A stretch of 64,000 bases of DNA from Mesorhizobium amorphae (GCF_014843845.1 NZ_JHQS01000046.1:50694-114693), one strand, 5' to 3'; shown: positions 16,951 to 25,794, numbered from the stretch's first letter. A program made the numbers and translations. Notes: generated by a model not told the origin, from the letters alone.

Positions 16951-16961
16951 TGGTAATACCA
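16951..16961. promoter_or_regulatory. Putative FadR-type operator, class B (second copy)
   Basis: TGGTAATACCA within a 14-mer identical to 447-460. It lies about 105 bp upstream of the rightward operon start at 17065. Confidence 0.6.
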
Positions 16962-17064
16962 GAATGGCGACACAAACAAGTGTCTGCGTGAAAACATCAA
17001 ACGGGCTGGCCCTGCTTCCAATCGGCGCTATGCTTGGTCGTGACATGAGAGAGGGAGGATGCCG

Positions 17065-18120
17065 ATGCCGTCGACGATGAAGGGTCCCGGTCTGTTTCTG
17101 GCGCAGTTCGCGGGCGATGTCGCGCCGTTCAATTCACTTCCCTCGATCACCAAATGGGCTGCCGGCCTCGGCTACAAGGGTGTGCAGATTCCGACTTGGG
17201 ATTCGAGGCTGTTCGACCTCGAGAAAGCAGCCTCCTCCAAGACCTATTGCGACGAGGTGAAAGGCATCTGCGCGGATGCCGGCGTCGAGATCACCGAACT
17301 GTCGACGCATCTGCAGGGGCAGCTGGTGGCGGTGCATCCGGCCTATGACGCGCAGTTCGACGGCTTTGCGCCAGCCGCGGTGCACAACAATCCGAAAGCC
17401 AGGCAGAAATGGGCGGTCGAGCAGATGAAGTTCGGCGCCAAGGCGTCGAAGAATCTGGGCCTGAAGGCCTCCGTCTCGTTTTGCGGAGCGTTGGCCTTCC
17501 CTTACCTTTATCCGTGGCCACAGCGGCCGGCCGGGCTGATCGAGGAAGCCTTCGCCGAACTCGGCAGGCGCTGGAGGCCGATCCTCGACGTCTATGACGA
17601 GAACGGCGTCGACATCGGCTACGAGATCCATCCGGGCGAGGACGTGTTCGACGGCGCCACTTTCGAAATGTTCCTCGATGCGGTGGGCGGCCACAAGCGC
17701 TGCAACATCAATTACGACCCATCGCATTTCCTGCTGCAGCAGCTCGACTATCTCGAATTCATCGACATCTATCACGAGCGGATCAAGGCGTTCCATGCCA
17801 AGGATGCCGAGTTCAATCCGACGGGACGGCAGGGCGTCTATTCCGGCTACCAGAGCTGGACCAACCGGGCCGGGCGTTTCCGTTCGCTCGGCGACGGTCA
17901 GGTGGATTTCGGCGGCATCTTCTCCAAGCTCACCCAGTACGGCTACGATTCCTGGGCGGTGCTGGAATGGGAATGCTGCCTCAAGCATCCGGAGGATGGT
18001 GCTGCCGAAGGCGCGCCCTTCATCCAGCACCACATCATAAGGGTGACGGAAAAGGCGTTCGACGATTTCGCCGGCGGCGCCACCGACAAGAAGGCGCTGC
18101 GCGCCATGATGGGAATCTAG
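17065..18120 (+). CDS. Sugar phosphate isomerase/epimerase-fold protein (long type)
   Basis: 351 aa; ATG 17065 chosen because GGGAGG is 6 bases upstream (ATG 17059 would leave none). TIM-barrel of the AP-endonuclease-2 superfamily with Glu in YEIHPGEDVFDG, Asp/His in NINYDPSHFLLQQLD, His-Lys-Asp in KAFHAKDAEF, and Glu in AVLEWECC. Long members of this family usually sit beside Gfo/Idh/MocA dehydrogenases, as here. Some relatives act on 3-keto sugars or inositol derivatives; substrate unknown. First gene of the operon 17065-20442. Confidence 0.8.
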   Translation: MPSTMKGPGLFLAQFAGDVAPFNSLPSITKWAAGLGYKGVQIPTWDSRLFDLEKAASSKTYCDEVKGICADAGVEITELSTHLQGQLVAVHPAYDAQFDGFAPAAVHNNPKARQKWAVEQMKFGAKASKNLGLKASVSFCGALAFPYLYPWPQRPAGLIEEAFAELGRRWRPILDVYDENGVDIGYEIHPGEDVFDGATFEMFLDAVGGHKRCNINYDPSHFLLQQLDYLEFIDIYHERIKAFHAKDAEFNPTGRQGVYSGYQSWTNRAGRFRSLGDGQVDFGGIFSKLTQYGYDSWAVLEWECCLKHPEDGAAEGAPFIQHHIIRVTEKAFDDFAGGATDKKALRAMMGI

Positions 18121-18174
18121 CGCGGTCGTCCCTCCCTCTTAAGGGGAGGTAAGCAACAACGAGGGAGACGAAAA

Positions 18175-19362
18175 ATGGTCGGCGCATCGAAGTCGGAAAC
18201 AGGAGGCGGCCCGATCCGCTACGGCATGGTCGGCGGCGGGCAAGGCGCCTTCATCGGCGCGGTGCACCGGATCGCGGCGCGCATGGACAATGATTTCGTG
18301 CTGGTCGCCGGCGCGCTGTCGGCGAATCCCGAGCGTGCCAAGGCATCGGCCGCCGAGCTCGGGCTCGATCCGGCGCGCAGCTACGGCTCCTACGCCGAGA
18401 TGGCCAAGGCCGAAGCCAGGCGGCCGGACGGGATCGAGGCGGTGGCCATCGTCACGCCCAACAACGTGCATGTGCCGGCGGCCAAGGCCTTCCTCGAAGC
18501 CGGCATCCACGTCATCTGCGACAAGCCGCTGGCAACGACGTTGGCCGAGGCGAAGAAGTTGGCTGCAGTGGTCGAGAAGACCGGCAAGGTGTTCGTGCTG
18601 ACGCACAACTACACCGCCTACCCGATGATCCGTCAGGCGCGCGAGATGGTGGCCAAGGGGCAGCTCGGCGACATCCGCATCGTGCAGTCGGAGTATCCGC
18701 AGGACTGGCTGACCGAAGACCTTGCCGCAACCGGCCAGAAGCAGGCGGCGTGGCGCTCCGACCCCAAGCAGGCGGGCGCCGGCGGCGCACTCGGCGACAT
18801 CGGCACGCACGCCTACAATCTGGCACGCTTCGTCTCCGGGCTGGAGCTCGATGCGCTGTCGGCCGATCTCGACGCCTTCGTGCCGGGGCGGCAGCTCGAC
18901 GACAATGTCAACGTCATGCTGCGCTTCAAGCCGGTCGGCAAGGCGCATCCGGCCAAGGGGATGATCTGGGCGAGCCAGGTGGCGCCCGGCCACGAGAACG
19001 GGCTGAAGCTGAGCATCTACGGCTCGAAGGGCGGGCTGGAATGGGTGCAGGCCGACCCGAACTATCTTTGGTACGCGCCGTTCGGCCAGCCGAAGCAGCT
19101 GCTCACCCGCAATGGCGCCGGCGCGCTGCCCGTCGCGGGTCGCGTCAGCCGCGTGCCGTCGGGCCATCCTGAGGGCTATCTCGAAGGCTTCGCCAACATC
19201 TACCAGGAGGCCGCCCGCGCCATCCGTGCCGCGCGCAAGAAAGGCGGCAAGCCGGCTAAGGATGTCGTCTTCCCGACCATCGAGGACGGCGTCGAAGGCA
19301 TGGCTTTCATCGAGGCCTGCGTGAACTCGTCGAAGAAAAATGGGGCGTGGACGAAACTGTGA
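18175..19362 (+). CDS. Gfo/Idh/MocA-family NAD(P)-dependent sugar dehydrogenase
   Basis: 395 aa with ribosome-binding site GAGGGAGA. The N-terminal Rossmann fold has YGMVGGGQGAFIGAVHR. The family's conserved Lys is in CDKPLA near residue 120, and GDIGTHAYNLARFVSG supplies the Asp/His catalytic pair near residues 205-210. The C-terminal alpha/beta domain follows. Members oxidise sugars, inositols or levoglucosan. It is flanked by two isomerase/epimerase genes, consistent with oxidation to a keto sugar followed by isomerisation. Confidence 0.88.
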   Translation: MVGASKSETGGGPIRYGMVGGGQGAFIGAVHRIAARMDNDFVLVAGALSANPERAKASAAELGLDPARSYGSYAEMAKAEARRPDGIEAVAIVTPNNVHVPAAKAFLEAGIHVICDKPLATTLAEAKKLAAVVEKTGKVFVLTHNYTAYPMIRQAREMVAKGQLGDIRIVQSEYPQDWLTEDLAATGQKQAAWRSDPKQAGAGGALGDIGTHAYNLARFVSGLELDALSADLDAFVPGRQLDDNVNVMLRFKPVGKAHPAKGMIWASQVAPGHENGLKLSIYGSKGGLEWVQADPNYLWYAPFGQPKQLLTRNGAGALPVAGRVSRVPSGHPEGYLEGFANIYQEAARAIRAARKKGGKPAKDVVFPTIEDGVEGMAFIEACVNSSKKNGAWTKL

Positions 19363-19433
19363 ACGAGGCGGCCGGCTAAGGGTTGGAATCCCGAACACCC
19401 GGATTGCCAACCGAATTGCAAAGAGCAGTTCGG

Positions 19434-19522
19434 GGCAATCCGACCTCTCCCCGATGGGAGAGGAGATTCCCGGCGCTTACCGCCTCTCCCACCGGGGAGA
19501 AGGTGGCCGCGAAGCGGCCGGA
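19434..19522. repeat. GC-rich palindromic intergenic repeat
   Basis: Contains CCTCTCCC-CGAT-GGGAGAGG and a second CCTCTCCCACCGGGGAGAAGG hairpin plus GGCCGCGAAGCGGCC. Similar CTCTCCC/GGGAGAGG units recur at 54637-54666. It lies between two genes of the same operon and could form stable RNA hairpins. Confidence 0.5.
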
Positions 19523-19551
19523 TAGTGGACTTATGGCGGGGAGGGGTGTCG

Positions 19552-20442
19552 ATGAAAATCGGCATGTGCATGTTCTTGTGGACGACCAGCGTGTCGAAGA
19601 AGCACGAGGCGCTACTCAGGGATATCAGGACCACCGGCTTCGATGGAGTCGAGATCCCGGTGTTTTCCGGCACGCCCGACGACTACAAAAAGCTCGGCGA
19701 CCTGCTCGACCGCATCGGGCTGGAGCGCACCGCCGTCTCGGCGATGGGCGATCCCTCGACGAACCTGATCTCGCCTGATGCCGCGACGCGCAAGGCCGGG
19801 ATCGACTATATGAAATGGGCGATCGACTGCAGCGAGGCGCTTGGCGCCGACAGGCTGAGCGGTCCGCTGCATTCGACGCTGGGCGCGTTCTCCGGCAGCG
19901 GGCCGACGGCGGCCGAGAAGAAGCGTTCGGTCGCCTCGCAGCGCGCCATCGGCGACCATGCCGGCAAGAGGGGCGTCACCATCGGGCTCGAAGCGCTCAA
20001 CCGTTTCGAATGCTATCTGCTGAACACGATGGACGATTTGTGCGAGCATATCGACTCGATTGACCGGCCGCACATCAAGGCGATGTACGACACCTTCCAC
20101 GCCAATATCGAGGAGGCCGACCCGATCGGCGCCTATACGCGCAACCGCCGCAACGTCGTCCATGTCCACATTTCCGAGAACGACCGCGGTGTGCCGGGGC
20201 GCGGCAACATTCCGTGGGCCGAGACGTTTTCCGCCATCCGCAACAGCGGCTATGACGACTGGCTGACCATCGAGTCCTTCGGCCGTTCGCTCAAGGACCT
20301 GGCGGCGGCGACCAAGGTGTGGCGCGATTTTTCCGAGAGTCCTGAGGCCGTCTACCGCGACGGTTACAAGCATATCAAGAATGGGTGGAAGAAGGCTGGT
20401 GCCGGGGACGCAGCGAAGCCTTTTCCCTCTCAGGCGATCTGA
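19552..20442 (+). CDS. Ketose 3-epimerase, D-tagatose/D-psicose 3-epimerase-like
   Basis: 296 aa from ATG 19552. The active site of the D-tagatose 3-epimerase family is well preserved: Glu in GLEALNRFECYLLNT, Asp in AMYDTFHANIEE, His and Glu in VHISENDRGVPGRGNIPW, and Glu in LTIESFGRS. N-terminus MKIGMCMFLWTT also matches. Mn/Co-dependent C3 epimerisation of free ketoses is the expected chemistry. Last gene of the rightward operon; its end overlaps the convergent phnE2 by 13 bp. Confidence 0.88.
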   Translation: MKIGMCMFLWTTSVSKKHEALLRDIRTTGFDGVEIPVFSGTPDDYKKLGDLLDRIGLERTAVSAMGDPSTNLISPDAATRKAGIDYMKWAIDCSEALGADRLSGPLHSTLGAFSGSGPTAAEKKRSVASQRAIGDHAGKRGVTIGLEALNRFECYLLNTMDDLCEHIDSIDRPHIKAMYDTFHANIEEADPIGAYTRNRRNVVHVHISENDRGVPGRGNIPWAETFSAIRNSGYDDWLTIESFGRSLKDLAAATKVWRDFSESPEAVYRDGYKHIKNGWKKAGAGDAAKPFPSQAI

Positions 20443-21989
20443 GCCGCCGGCAGCGGGCGGGTGGGCGTGCGCTGGGGCCGCTCGTTGTTGCCGTTTCCGA
20501 TGGTCCCCATAAGTTTGCGGCGGAGATAGTTGGAGATGTTGTCGAAGATAAAAACGACAAGCAGGATCAACAGAACCATGTAGAAAACATTGGCCCAGTT
20601 GGTGTTGGTGCGCATGGCCTCCCACAGTTTCAGACCGATGCCGCCGGCGCCGACAGCGCCGATGATTGTCGCCGAGCGCGTGTTCGATTCCCAGAAATAG
20701 AGGGATTGGCTAAGGAACACCGGCAGAACCTGAGGCAGCACGCCATAGCGCTGCACCATCGCCGGCGTTGCGCCCACCGAGCGGATGCCCTCGCGCTGCT
20801 TGTCGTCGATGTTTTCCAGCGCCTCGGAATAGAGTTTGCCCAGGGTTCCGGTGTCGGTGAAGAAGATCGCCGACATGCCGGCCAGTGGTCCCGGGCCGAA
20901 GCCGCGGGTGAAGAACAGCGCCCAGATCAGCATGTCGACAGACCGCAGGAAATCGAAGAAGCGTTTTGTCGCCTGGTTGGCCATCCAACTCGGGGTGATG
21001 TTGCGCGCAGCCAGGAAAGCGAGCGGAAAGGCGACGATCGAGGCCAACACCGTGCCGACAAAAGCCATGACGATGGTTTGCAGAAGCTTCAGCCACACGT
21101 CGCCGTGCTGCCACTCGGCATTGTAGAGGATGTTGTCCCAGGCAAGCGCCGCGTTTGATCGCGAAGCGTCGATGCGTTCCCCGGAAACGATCAGTGAAGC
21201 GACCTCGCCGAACGATTTTCCCCAGAATGGGGAATTCGTGTCAAACACAAAATTGGCCCAACCGAAAAACCGTCTCCAGGCGATCACCTCGTCGTTCTGC
21301 ACTTCGGCGCGGCCCAAAAACCCGAACGAAACATAGGCTGTCGACCCTGGTTTGCGTTGCTCTATCCAGTAGGGCAGCGGCGTGCGCGGCGTGACTGATC
21401 TGTCCTTGGCAATGTCAAAGATGACGCTTTCGGCACCGCGCGTCACTGTGACAAGATTTGGCGTAATGGCAATCTGGCCGCTTCCAAGGACGACGGTCGC
21501 CGCCACGACGGCCTTTTCGCGAATCGTTTTGGGCGCAGCCGGAACCGATTTGTCTGGCGAGGGGGCAGGGTTCTCGGCGGCTGGCGCGCCAGGCGCCATG
21601 AAAGAGCCCTGCGATGACTTGTCAGTGGCCATCGCCGGTGCTGGTGCAGTGTCACCCCGGCGCTCGATCGCAGCAATCTGTTTGATCACCCAGTCGGGAT
21701 TTGGATTGGATCCCAGTTTGGAGAAACGGGAGTAGTCGATGGTCAGATAATCGTCCTTGAACTCGATGTCCGGGCGGATTTCGTAAGATACCCAGTCGGC
21801 GAGATAGGCGCCGGCCAGGTTCCAGTTCGCCTTTTCGAGAACGATGCCTATCGAAAAGAACCACCAGCAGTAAAAAGTATAGAGAATGCACAAAAGGACG
21901 CCGAACGGGGCGGCATAGCGCTTCCATAAGGGGCGTCGGAACGCTTCCGGATGGCGAGCGGCGATGTCGTTGATGGCGTCGGCGTTCAT
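20430..21989 (-). CDS. phnE: Phosphonate ABC transporter permease PhnE2 (extended)
   Basis: 519-aa inner-membrane permease, start ATG 21989 (MNADAINDIAARHPEAFRR) with GGAG upstream, 4 bases after the stop of phnE1. The C-terminal ~270 residues hold the PhnE permease core, including the coupling motif EALENIDDKQREGIRSVGATPAMVQRYGVLPQVLP and the GAVGAGGIGLKLWEAM signature. Between the first membrane segment and this core lies a polar region of roughly 200 residues (Ala/Pro-rich part near residues 120-165), so the protein is almost twice the usual PhnE length. Confidence 0.9.
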   Translation of the reverse strand: MNADAINDIAARHPEAFRRPLWKRYAAPFGVLLCILYTFYCWWFFSIGIVLEKANWNLAGAYLADWVSYEIRPDIEFKDDYLTIDYSRFSKLGSNPNPDWVIKQIAAIERRGDTAPAPAMATDKSSQGSFMAPGAPAAENPAPSPDKSVPAAPKTIREKAVVAATVVLGSGQIAITPNLVTVTRGAESVIFDIAKDRSVTPRTPLPYWIEQRKPGSTAYVSFGFLGRAEVQNDEVIAWRRFFGWANFVFDTNSPFWGKSFGEVASLIVSGERIDASRSNAALAWDNILYNAEWQHGDVWLKLLQTIVMAFVGTVLASIVAFPLAFLAARNITPSWMANQATKRFFDFLRSVDMLIWALFFTRGFGPGPLAGMSAIFFTDTGTLGKLYSEALENIDDKQREGIRSVGATPAMVQRYGVLPQVLPVFLSQSLYFWESNTRSATIIGAVGAGGIGLKLWEAMRTNTNWANVFYMVLLILLVVFIFDNISNYLRRKLMGTIGNGNNERPQRTPTRPLPAAQIA

Positions 21990-21993
21990 TGCG

Positions 21994-22968
21994 TTACTCT
22001 CCGCGCCCGTATGCGAACGCCTGCCTGCCGACAAGACGTTGTCTCAGCCATGCCGAAAACTGGTCGACGGCGACAATCGTGCAGAACAGCAGAAAGACGA
22101 TGGCAATGGTCTTGGCCTCATGGCCCCGGCTGATCGAAAGACGCAGGGATTCGCCGATGCCGCCGGCGCCGACGGCGCCGAGAATGGTCGAAGCGCGCAC
22201 ATTGATCTCGAAGCGGAGCAGGAAATAGCTCATGAAGTTGGGCAGAACCTGAGGCACGATGCCGAACCACACCCGTTCGACCCAATTGGCGCCAACGGCC
22301 CGCAAGCCTTCGTCAGGCTTCATGTCGGCATTCTCGACCACTTCGAAGAACATTTTTCCGAGCGCGCCGACGGTGTGGATGCTGACCGCGAGGATCGCCG
22401 GAATGGGCCCAAGCGAGAAGATCGCCAGAAAAAAACCGGCAATGACGATTTCCGGAAAGGCGCGGACAATTTCGAGGAAGCGGCGCGTGGTGAAACGGAG
22501 CCAGCGGCTGGCCGTGATATTGCTGGCAGCCAAGAAGCAGAGCAGGAAACCGAAGGTGGAGCCGACCAGCGTCGAAAACAGGGCAATGTTCAGTGTCTCG
22601 ATCATCCGGTAGAAATACTCCGGAATGTAGATGCCCTGGGTCAGGTAGACCCGGCCTTCGGGATAGTCGAATTTGAGGCTGCCATCGTCATAGGGCGACG
22701 GCAGGTCGAACAGTGCGCGCACCGGGTCAAACCAGTCGCGCGGCTTCAGTTCAACGAAGAAATCGGCGATGTGGGGAAGGCGGTCGAAGAACTTTCCGGC
22801 GTTGGTTTCGTTGGCGAACCAGAGCGAGCCCGAGAGCGCAAGCAGCAGGAAAACCAGGCCTCCGATCGTGTAGAGGCGCCGGCGAGCGGCGAGGTCGCGC
22901 CAGTGCCGCTCGACCAAGGCTCCTTCCGTGGAGAGCGTAGGCGCGCGGTAAACGTCGGTAGCACTCAT
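21994..22968 (-). CDS. phnE: Phosphonate ABC transporter permease PhnE1
   Basis: 324-aa inner-membrane permease. One N-terminal membrane segment precedes a periplasmic loop, then a membrane core with the PhnE coupling motif (EVVENADMKPDEGLRAVGANWVERVWFGIVPQVLP) and GAVGAGGIGESLRLS. It pairs with PhnE2 to form the channel. Upstream phnD ends at 23043, 74 bases away. Confidence 0.93.
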   Translation of the reverse strand: MSATDVYRAPTLSTEGALVERHWRDLAARRRLYTIGGLVFLLLALSGSLWFANETNAGKFFDRLPHIADFFVELKPRDWFDPVRALFDLPSPYDDGSLKFDYPEGRVYLTQGIYIPEYFYRMIETLNIALFSTLVGSTFGFLLCFLAASNITASRWLRFTTRRFLEIVRAFPEIVIAGFFLAIFSLGPIPAILAVSIHTVGALGKMFFEVVENADMKPDEGLRAVGANWVERVWFGIVPQVLPNFMSYFLLRFEINVRASTILGAVGAGGIGESLRLSISRGHEAKTIAIVFLLFCTIVAVDQFSAWLRQRLVGRQAFAYGRGE

Positions 22969-23042
22969 CGATAGGTCCCCAGCCCGTGACGCGGCAACGC
23001 CGCCGGCGGCATTTTAGCCCCGGCGGCGTCGTGCCTTTAGGC

Positions 23043-23951
23043 TTACGAGCCGATCTTCGCCTTACGAGCGTCGATGATCGCCTGATAAAATTCCGGAGTG
23101 ACCGGCGAATAGCCCTTGAAGTCGCCGCCTTGAACCGCCGAGAAACAGCCCGGATCGGTTTGCGGAAGCTTGGTCAGGAAATCGGTGATCTTCTGCTTGG
23201 TAGCGGCGTCGAGCGAGGTGCGTATGACCAGCGGGCCGTTCGGGATCAGCGGCGACTGCCACAATTCGACGAGGTCGTCCATCTTGAGGACGCCCTTGTC
23301 GACCATCTTGCGCAGATTGCCCGAGCTGTAGCCGTCCTTGAAGTCGCCGACGCCGGAGGCCCAGGTGGTGCCGGCATCAAAGGTGCCCTTCAGAACTTCA
23401 AGGACAAGCTGTTCATGGCCGCCGCCGAAACCGGTCGATGCGAAATAGCTCTTCACATCCATGCCAATGTCCTTGGGCAGCGACGTGACCGGGATCAGGT
23501 AGCCAGAAGTCGAATCGGGATCGGCGAAACCGAGCTTCTTGCCCTTCATGTCAGCGAGTGTCTTGATGCCTGAATCCGCACGGGCGACCATAACCGAATG
23601 GTAGCCGGTCGAACCGTCGGTCTGGACCGTCGTCAGGATCGGCTGAACCGCGTCCTTGTTTTCGAGATAGACCTTGGCGTAGGCGGAAGCTCCGAGCTCG
23701 GCATAGTCAAGTGTGCCGCCGAGGAGGCCCTGGATGACGCCGTCATAGTCGGCGGCCGGGAACAGCGAAACCTTCTCGACACCGAGGACTTCCTTGATGT
23801 GATCGGCGAAGCACTGGTAGTTGCGCAGACGGTCGGCCTCGTTCTCGCCGCCGAGAATGCCGACGCGGAATTCCTTCAGGTCCTGTGCCTGGACAGCGCC
23901 CATCGCCATGGCAATGATGGAAACGGCACCGAAGAGTATCTTCCTAAACAT
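23043..23951 (-). CDS. phnD: Phosphonate ABC transporter substrate-binding protein
   Basis: 302 aa from ATG 23951 with GGAGAG upstream; Sec signal peptide MFRKILFGAVSIIAMAMGAVQA. The mature protein has PhnD features: EFRVGILGGENEADRLRNYQ, SLFPAADYDGVIQGLLGGTLDYAELG, and GKKLGFADPDSTSGYLIP, which forms the phosphonate pocket (Asp-Ser-Thr-Ser). It delivers phosphonates to PhnE1/E2, energised by PhnC. Confidence 0.94.
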   Translation of the reverse strand: MFRKILFGAVSIIAMAMGAVQAQDLKEFRVGILGGENEADRLRNYQCFADHIKEVLGVEKVSLFPAADYDGVIQGLLGGTLDYAELGASAYAKVYLENKDAVQPILTTVQTDGSTGYHSVMVARADSGIKTLADMKGKKLGFADPDSTSGYLIPVTSLPKDIGMDVKSYFASTGFGGGHEQLVLEVLKGTFDAGTTWASGVGDFKDGYSSGNLRKMVDKGVLKMDDLVELWQSPLIPNGPLVIRTSLDAATKQKITDFLTKLPQTDPGCFSAVQGGDFKGYSPVTPEFYQAIIDARKAKIGS

Positions 23952-24051
23952 CTCGAGTCTCTCCTGTTGAGTCCGGCATCGCGCCGGCTGCGTTCGAATT
24001 TTGACGGTGCCTGTGACGCGGGCTGGCGATCCAGATTGCTCTTTTGCTTGT

Positions 24052-24092
24052 CCATGATCCCGCAAACCGGCGTCCACTTTGCGGGATCATGG
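24052..24092. repeat. Structured intergenic repeat, copy 1 (phnC-phnD gap)
   Basis: Perfect 15-bp arms (24052-24066 with 24078-24092; inner part CGCAAA/TTTGCG) around a CCGGCGTCCAC loop. The core AAACCGNNNNCCACTTT is shared with copies at 41659, 46634 (inverted) and 49484, while the stem bases differ. Confidence 0.75.
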
Positions 24093-24093
24093 A

Positions 24094-24951
24094 TCAGTAT
24101 CCCGGGAATGCGGGCTCGAGCGGTCCAGTGGATGCGGCGATTCTTTGCTTGATGGTGACGCTGGTCGAGGTGATGGCCTCGGAGATTTCGCCACCGTTGC
24201 TGTCGGCGCCATAGACCATGCGCACAGCCTCGCGGTTGAGGTCTTCGGGCGGTCCGTCGAACACAACCTTGCCGGCGGCCATACCGATGATGCGGTTGCA
24301 ATAAGTGCGGGCCGTGTCCAGCGTGTGCAAATTGGTGATGACGGTGATGCCCTCGCGCAAATTGATATCCTGCAGCGAATCCATCACCACCTTGGCGTTG
24401 AGCGGGTCGAGCGAGGCAATCGGCTCATCGGCAAGAATGATTTTCGGCTGCTGCATCATTGCGCGGGCGATGGCGACGCGCTGCTGCTGTCCGCCGGACA
24501 AGGTGCCGGCCGGCTGCAGCGCGGTGCGGGCGATGTCGAGACGCTCGAGTGCTGCTATCGCCTCGGCTCGTTCCTCACGCGAGAAGATACCGAGCAGATT
24601 GGCAATGGTAGCACGATGATTCAACCGGCCGAGCAGCACATTGGTCAGCACGTCGAGGCGCGGCACCAGGTTGAACTGCTGGAAGATCATGGCGCAGTCG
24701 CGCTGCCAGCGGCGCAGCGGCGAGCCCTGCAGGCGCGAGACTTCGGCGCCGCCAAAAAAAATCGACCCCTGGCTGGGATCGATGAGGCGGTTGATCATGC
24801 GCAGAAGAGTGGATTTTCCGGCACCGGAGCGACCGATGATACCGACCATCTGGCCCTGTGGGATCGACAGGTCGACGGCGCTGACAGCGGTGTTCTTGCC
24901 GAACCGTCGGGAAACGCCGCGGATTTCGAGCGTGGCAGAGGTTGCTGACAT
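24094..24951 (-). CDS. phnC: Phosphonate ABC transporter ATP-binding protein
   Basis: 285 aa from ATG 24951. Walker A GRSGAGKSTLLRMINRL, Q-loop FQQFNLV, signature LSGGQQQRVAIARAM, Walker B IILADEPIASLDP, and switch His in TNLHTLDTA are all canonical for PhnC. First gene of the phnCDE1E2 transport unit; separated by 132 bp from the 2H phosphoesterase gene, so it may have its own promoter. Confidence 0.94.
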   Translation of the reverse strand: MSATSATLEIRGVSRRFGKNTAVSAVDLSIPQGQMVGIIGRSGAGKSTLLRMINRLIDPSQGSIFFGGAEVSRLQGSPLRRWQRDCAMIFQQFNLVPRLDVLTNVLLGRLNHRATIANLLGIFSREERAEAIAALERLDIARTALQPAGTLSGGQQQRVAIARAMMQQPKIILADEPIASLDPLNAKVVMDSLQDINLREGITVITNLHTLDTARTYCNRIIGMAAGKVVFDGPPEDLNREAVRMVYGADSNGGEISEAITSTSVTIKQRIAASTGPLEPAFPGY

Positions 24952-25083
24952 GGGGCAGGGTTCCAGTCCAGTCGCGATTGAAGGTCTGTTAACCTTGGCT
25001 AGCGCAGCCGCATGAACCTGCGGTGTCGGATTGATGTCAGTTTTGTTACCGCCCACAGGCAGGTGGTGGGCGGGATCACGGGA

Positions 25084-25794
25084 TCAACCGAGGACTAGAA
25101 GCTCCTCGAAATGCTTCATGTCGCGGAATGCGCAAAAGGCCGGAGGCCTGAGTTCGATCACCGGCGCCTCGCGTTCGAACAGCGACAGGCAGTCTGCGAA
25201 CAACTCCTGCCAGGCGGACGCCCGCTCGTCGGCGAGACGCCGGATCTGGTAGGCGAAGGTGATGTGGAAGACGTAGGCGTCATGGTCGGGGTGGCGGTAG
25301 CCGAACGGCACCGACAGCGCGTCGCGCCATGCGCTGAGGATGCGCTCGTCCTCGGCGGTAGCGCCGGCGACGGTGAGGCCGTTCGGTGTGATGCCGATGG
25401 CCCTGATGCGGAACGGAGGACACGGTTCGAAACCCTGCAGCCGCTCCAGGTAAAGACGGGTCATGTCGTCGATGCTGGTGTCTAAAGGCACATCCTGCGG
25501 CCAGTAGGGCAGCCGGCGGCGATACTCGATGATGCCCTGGAACAGCGTCATGTGCAGACTGGAGATCGGCGTGAAGGCCAGACGGTCGGCGTCGGGCAGG
25601 GCGCGCATGCGGTTACGCACCTCGATGACCGCCGCTTCGGAAGGCGAGCCGCTGACGAGATGGCTGACGACGGTGTTGCCGGGCTCGAACAGAAAATTGC
25701 CTGATCTGTCATAGCGCGTGCCGAGATGCACGGGAGGGGTCGGGTTGGTGCCTTCGAAAAATCCGGCGAGCGAGGATCTTGGCTTGTCGAGCAT
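25084..25794 (-). CDS. 2H-type phosphoesterase (DUF1868-like)
   Basis: 236 aa with the two His-x-Thr motifs of the 2H phosphoesterase superfamily: SSLHMTLFQGIIEYRR near residue 100 and YVFHITFAYQI near residue 190. The superfamily opens cyclic or 2'-5' phosphodiesters. It lies between the C-P lyase genes and phnC. No phnP is seen in this window, so a role on the cyclic ribose phosphate made by C-P lyase is attractive but unproven. Confidence 0.75.
   Translation of the reverse strand: MLDKPRSSLAGFFEGTNPTPPVHLGTRYDRSGNFLFEPGNTVVSHLVSGSPSEAAVIEVRNRMRALPDADRLAFTPISSLHMTLFQGIIEYRRRLPYWPQDVPLDTSIDDMTRLYLERLQGFEPCPPFRIRAIGITPNGLTVAGATAEDERILSAWRDALSVPFGYRHPDHDAYVFHITFAYQIRRLADERASAWQELFADCLSLFEREAPVIELRPPAFCAFRDMKHFEELLVLG

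Larger units (their letters stand above)
16666..17064. promoter_or_regulatory. Divergent promoter region between two catabolic operons
   Basis: 399 bp with no gene. It contains an AT-rich tract (16857-16890) and two FadR-type inverted repeats, listed separately. The ribosome-binding site GGGAGG (17053-17058) belongs to the rightward operon. Confidence 0.65.

Noticed and set aside
24952..25083. Second PhoB box upstream of phnC
   Set aside because: On the minus strand CTGACAT-CAAT-CCGACAC gives only 6/7 and 4/7 matches, too weak to list as a feature.
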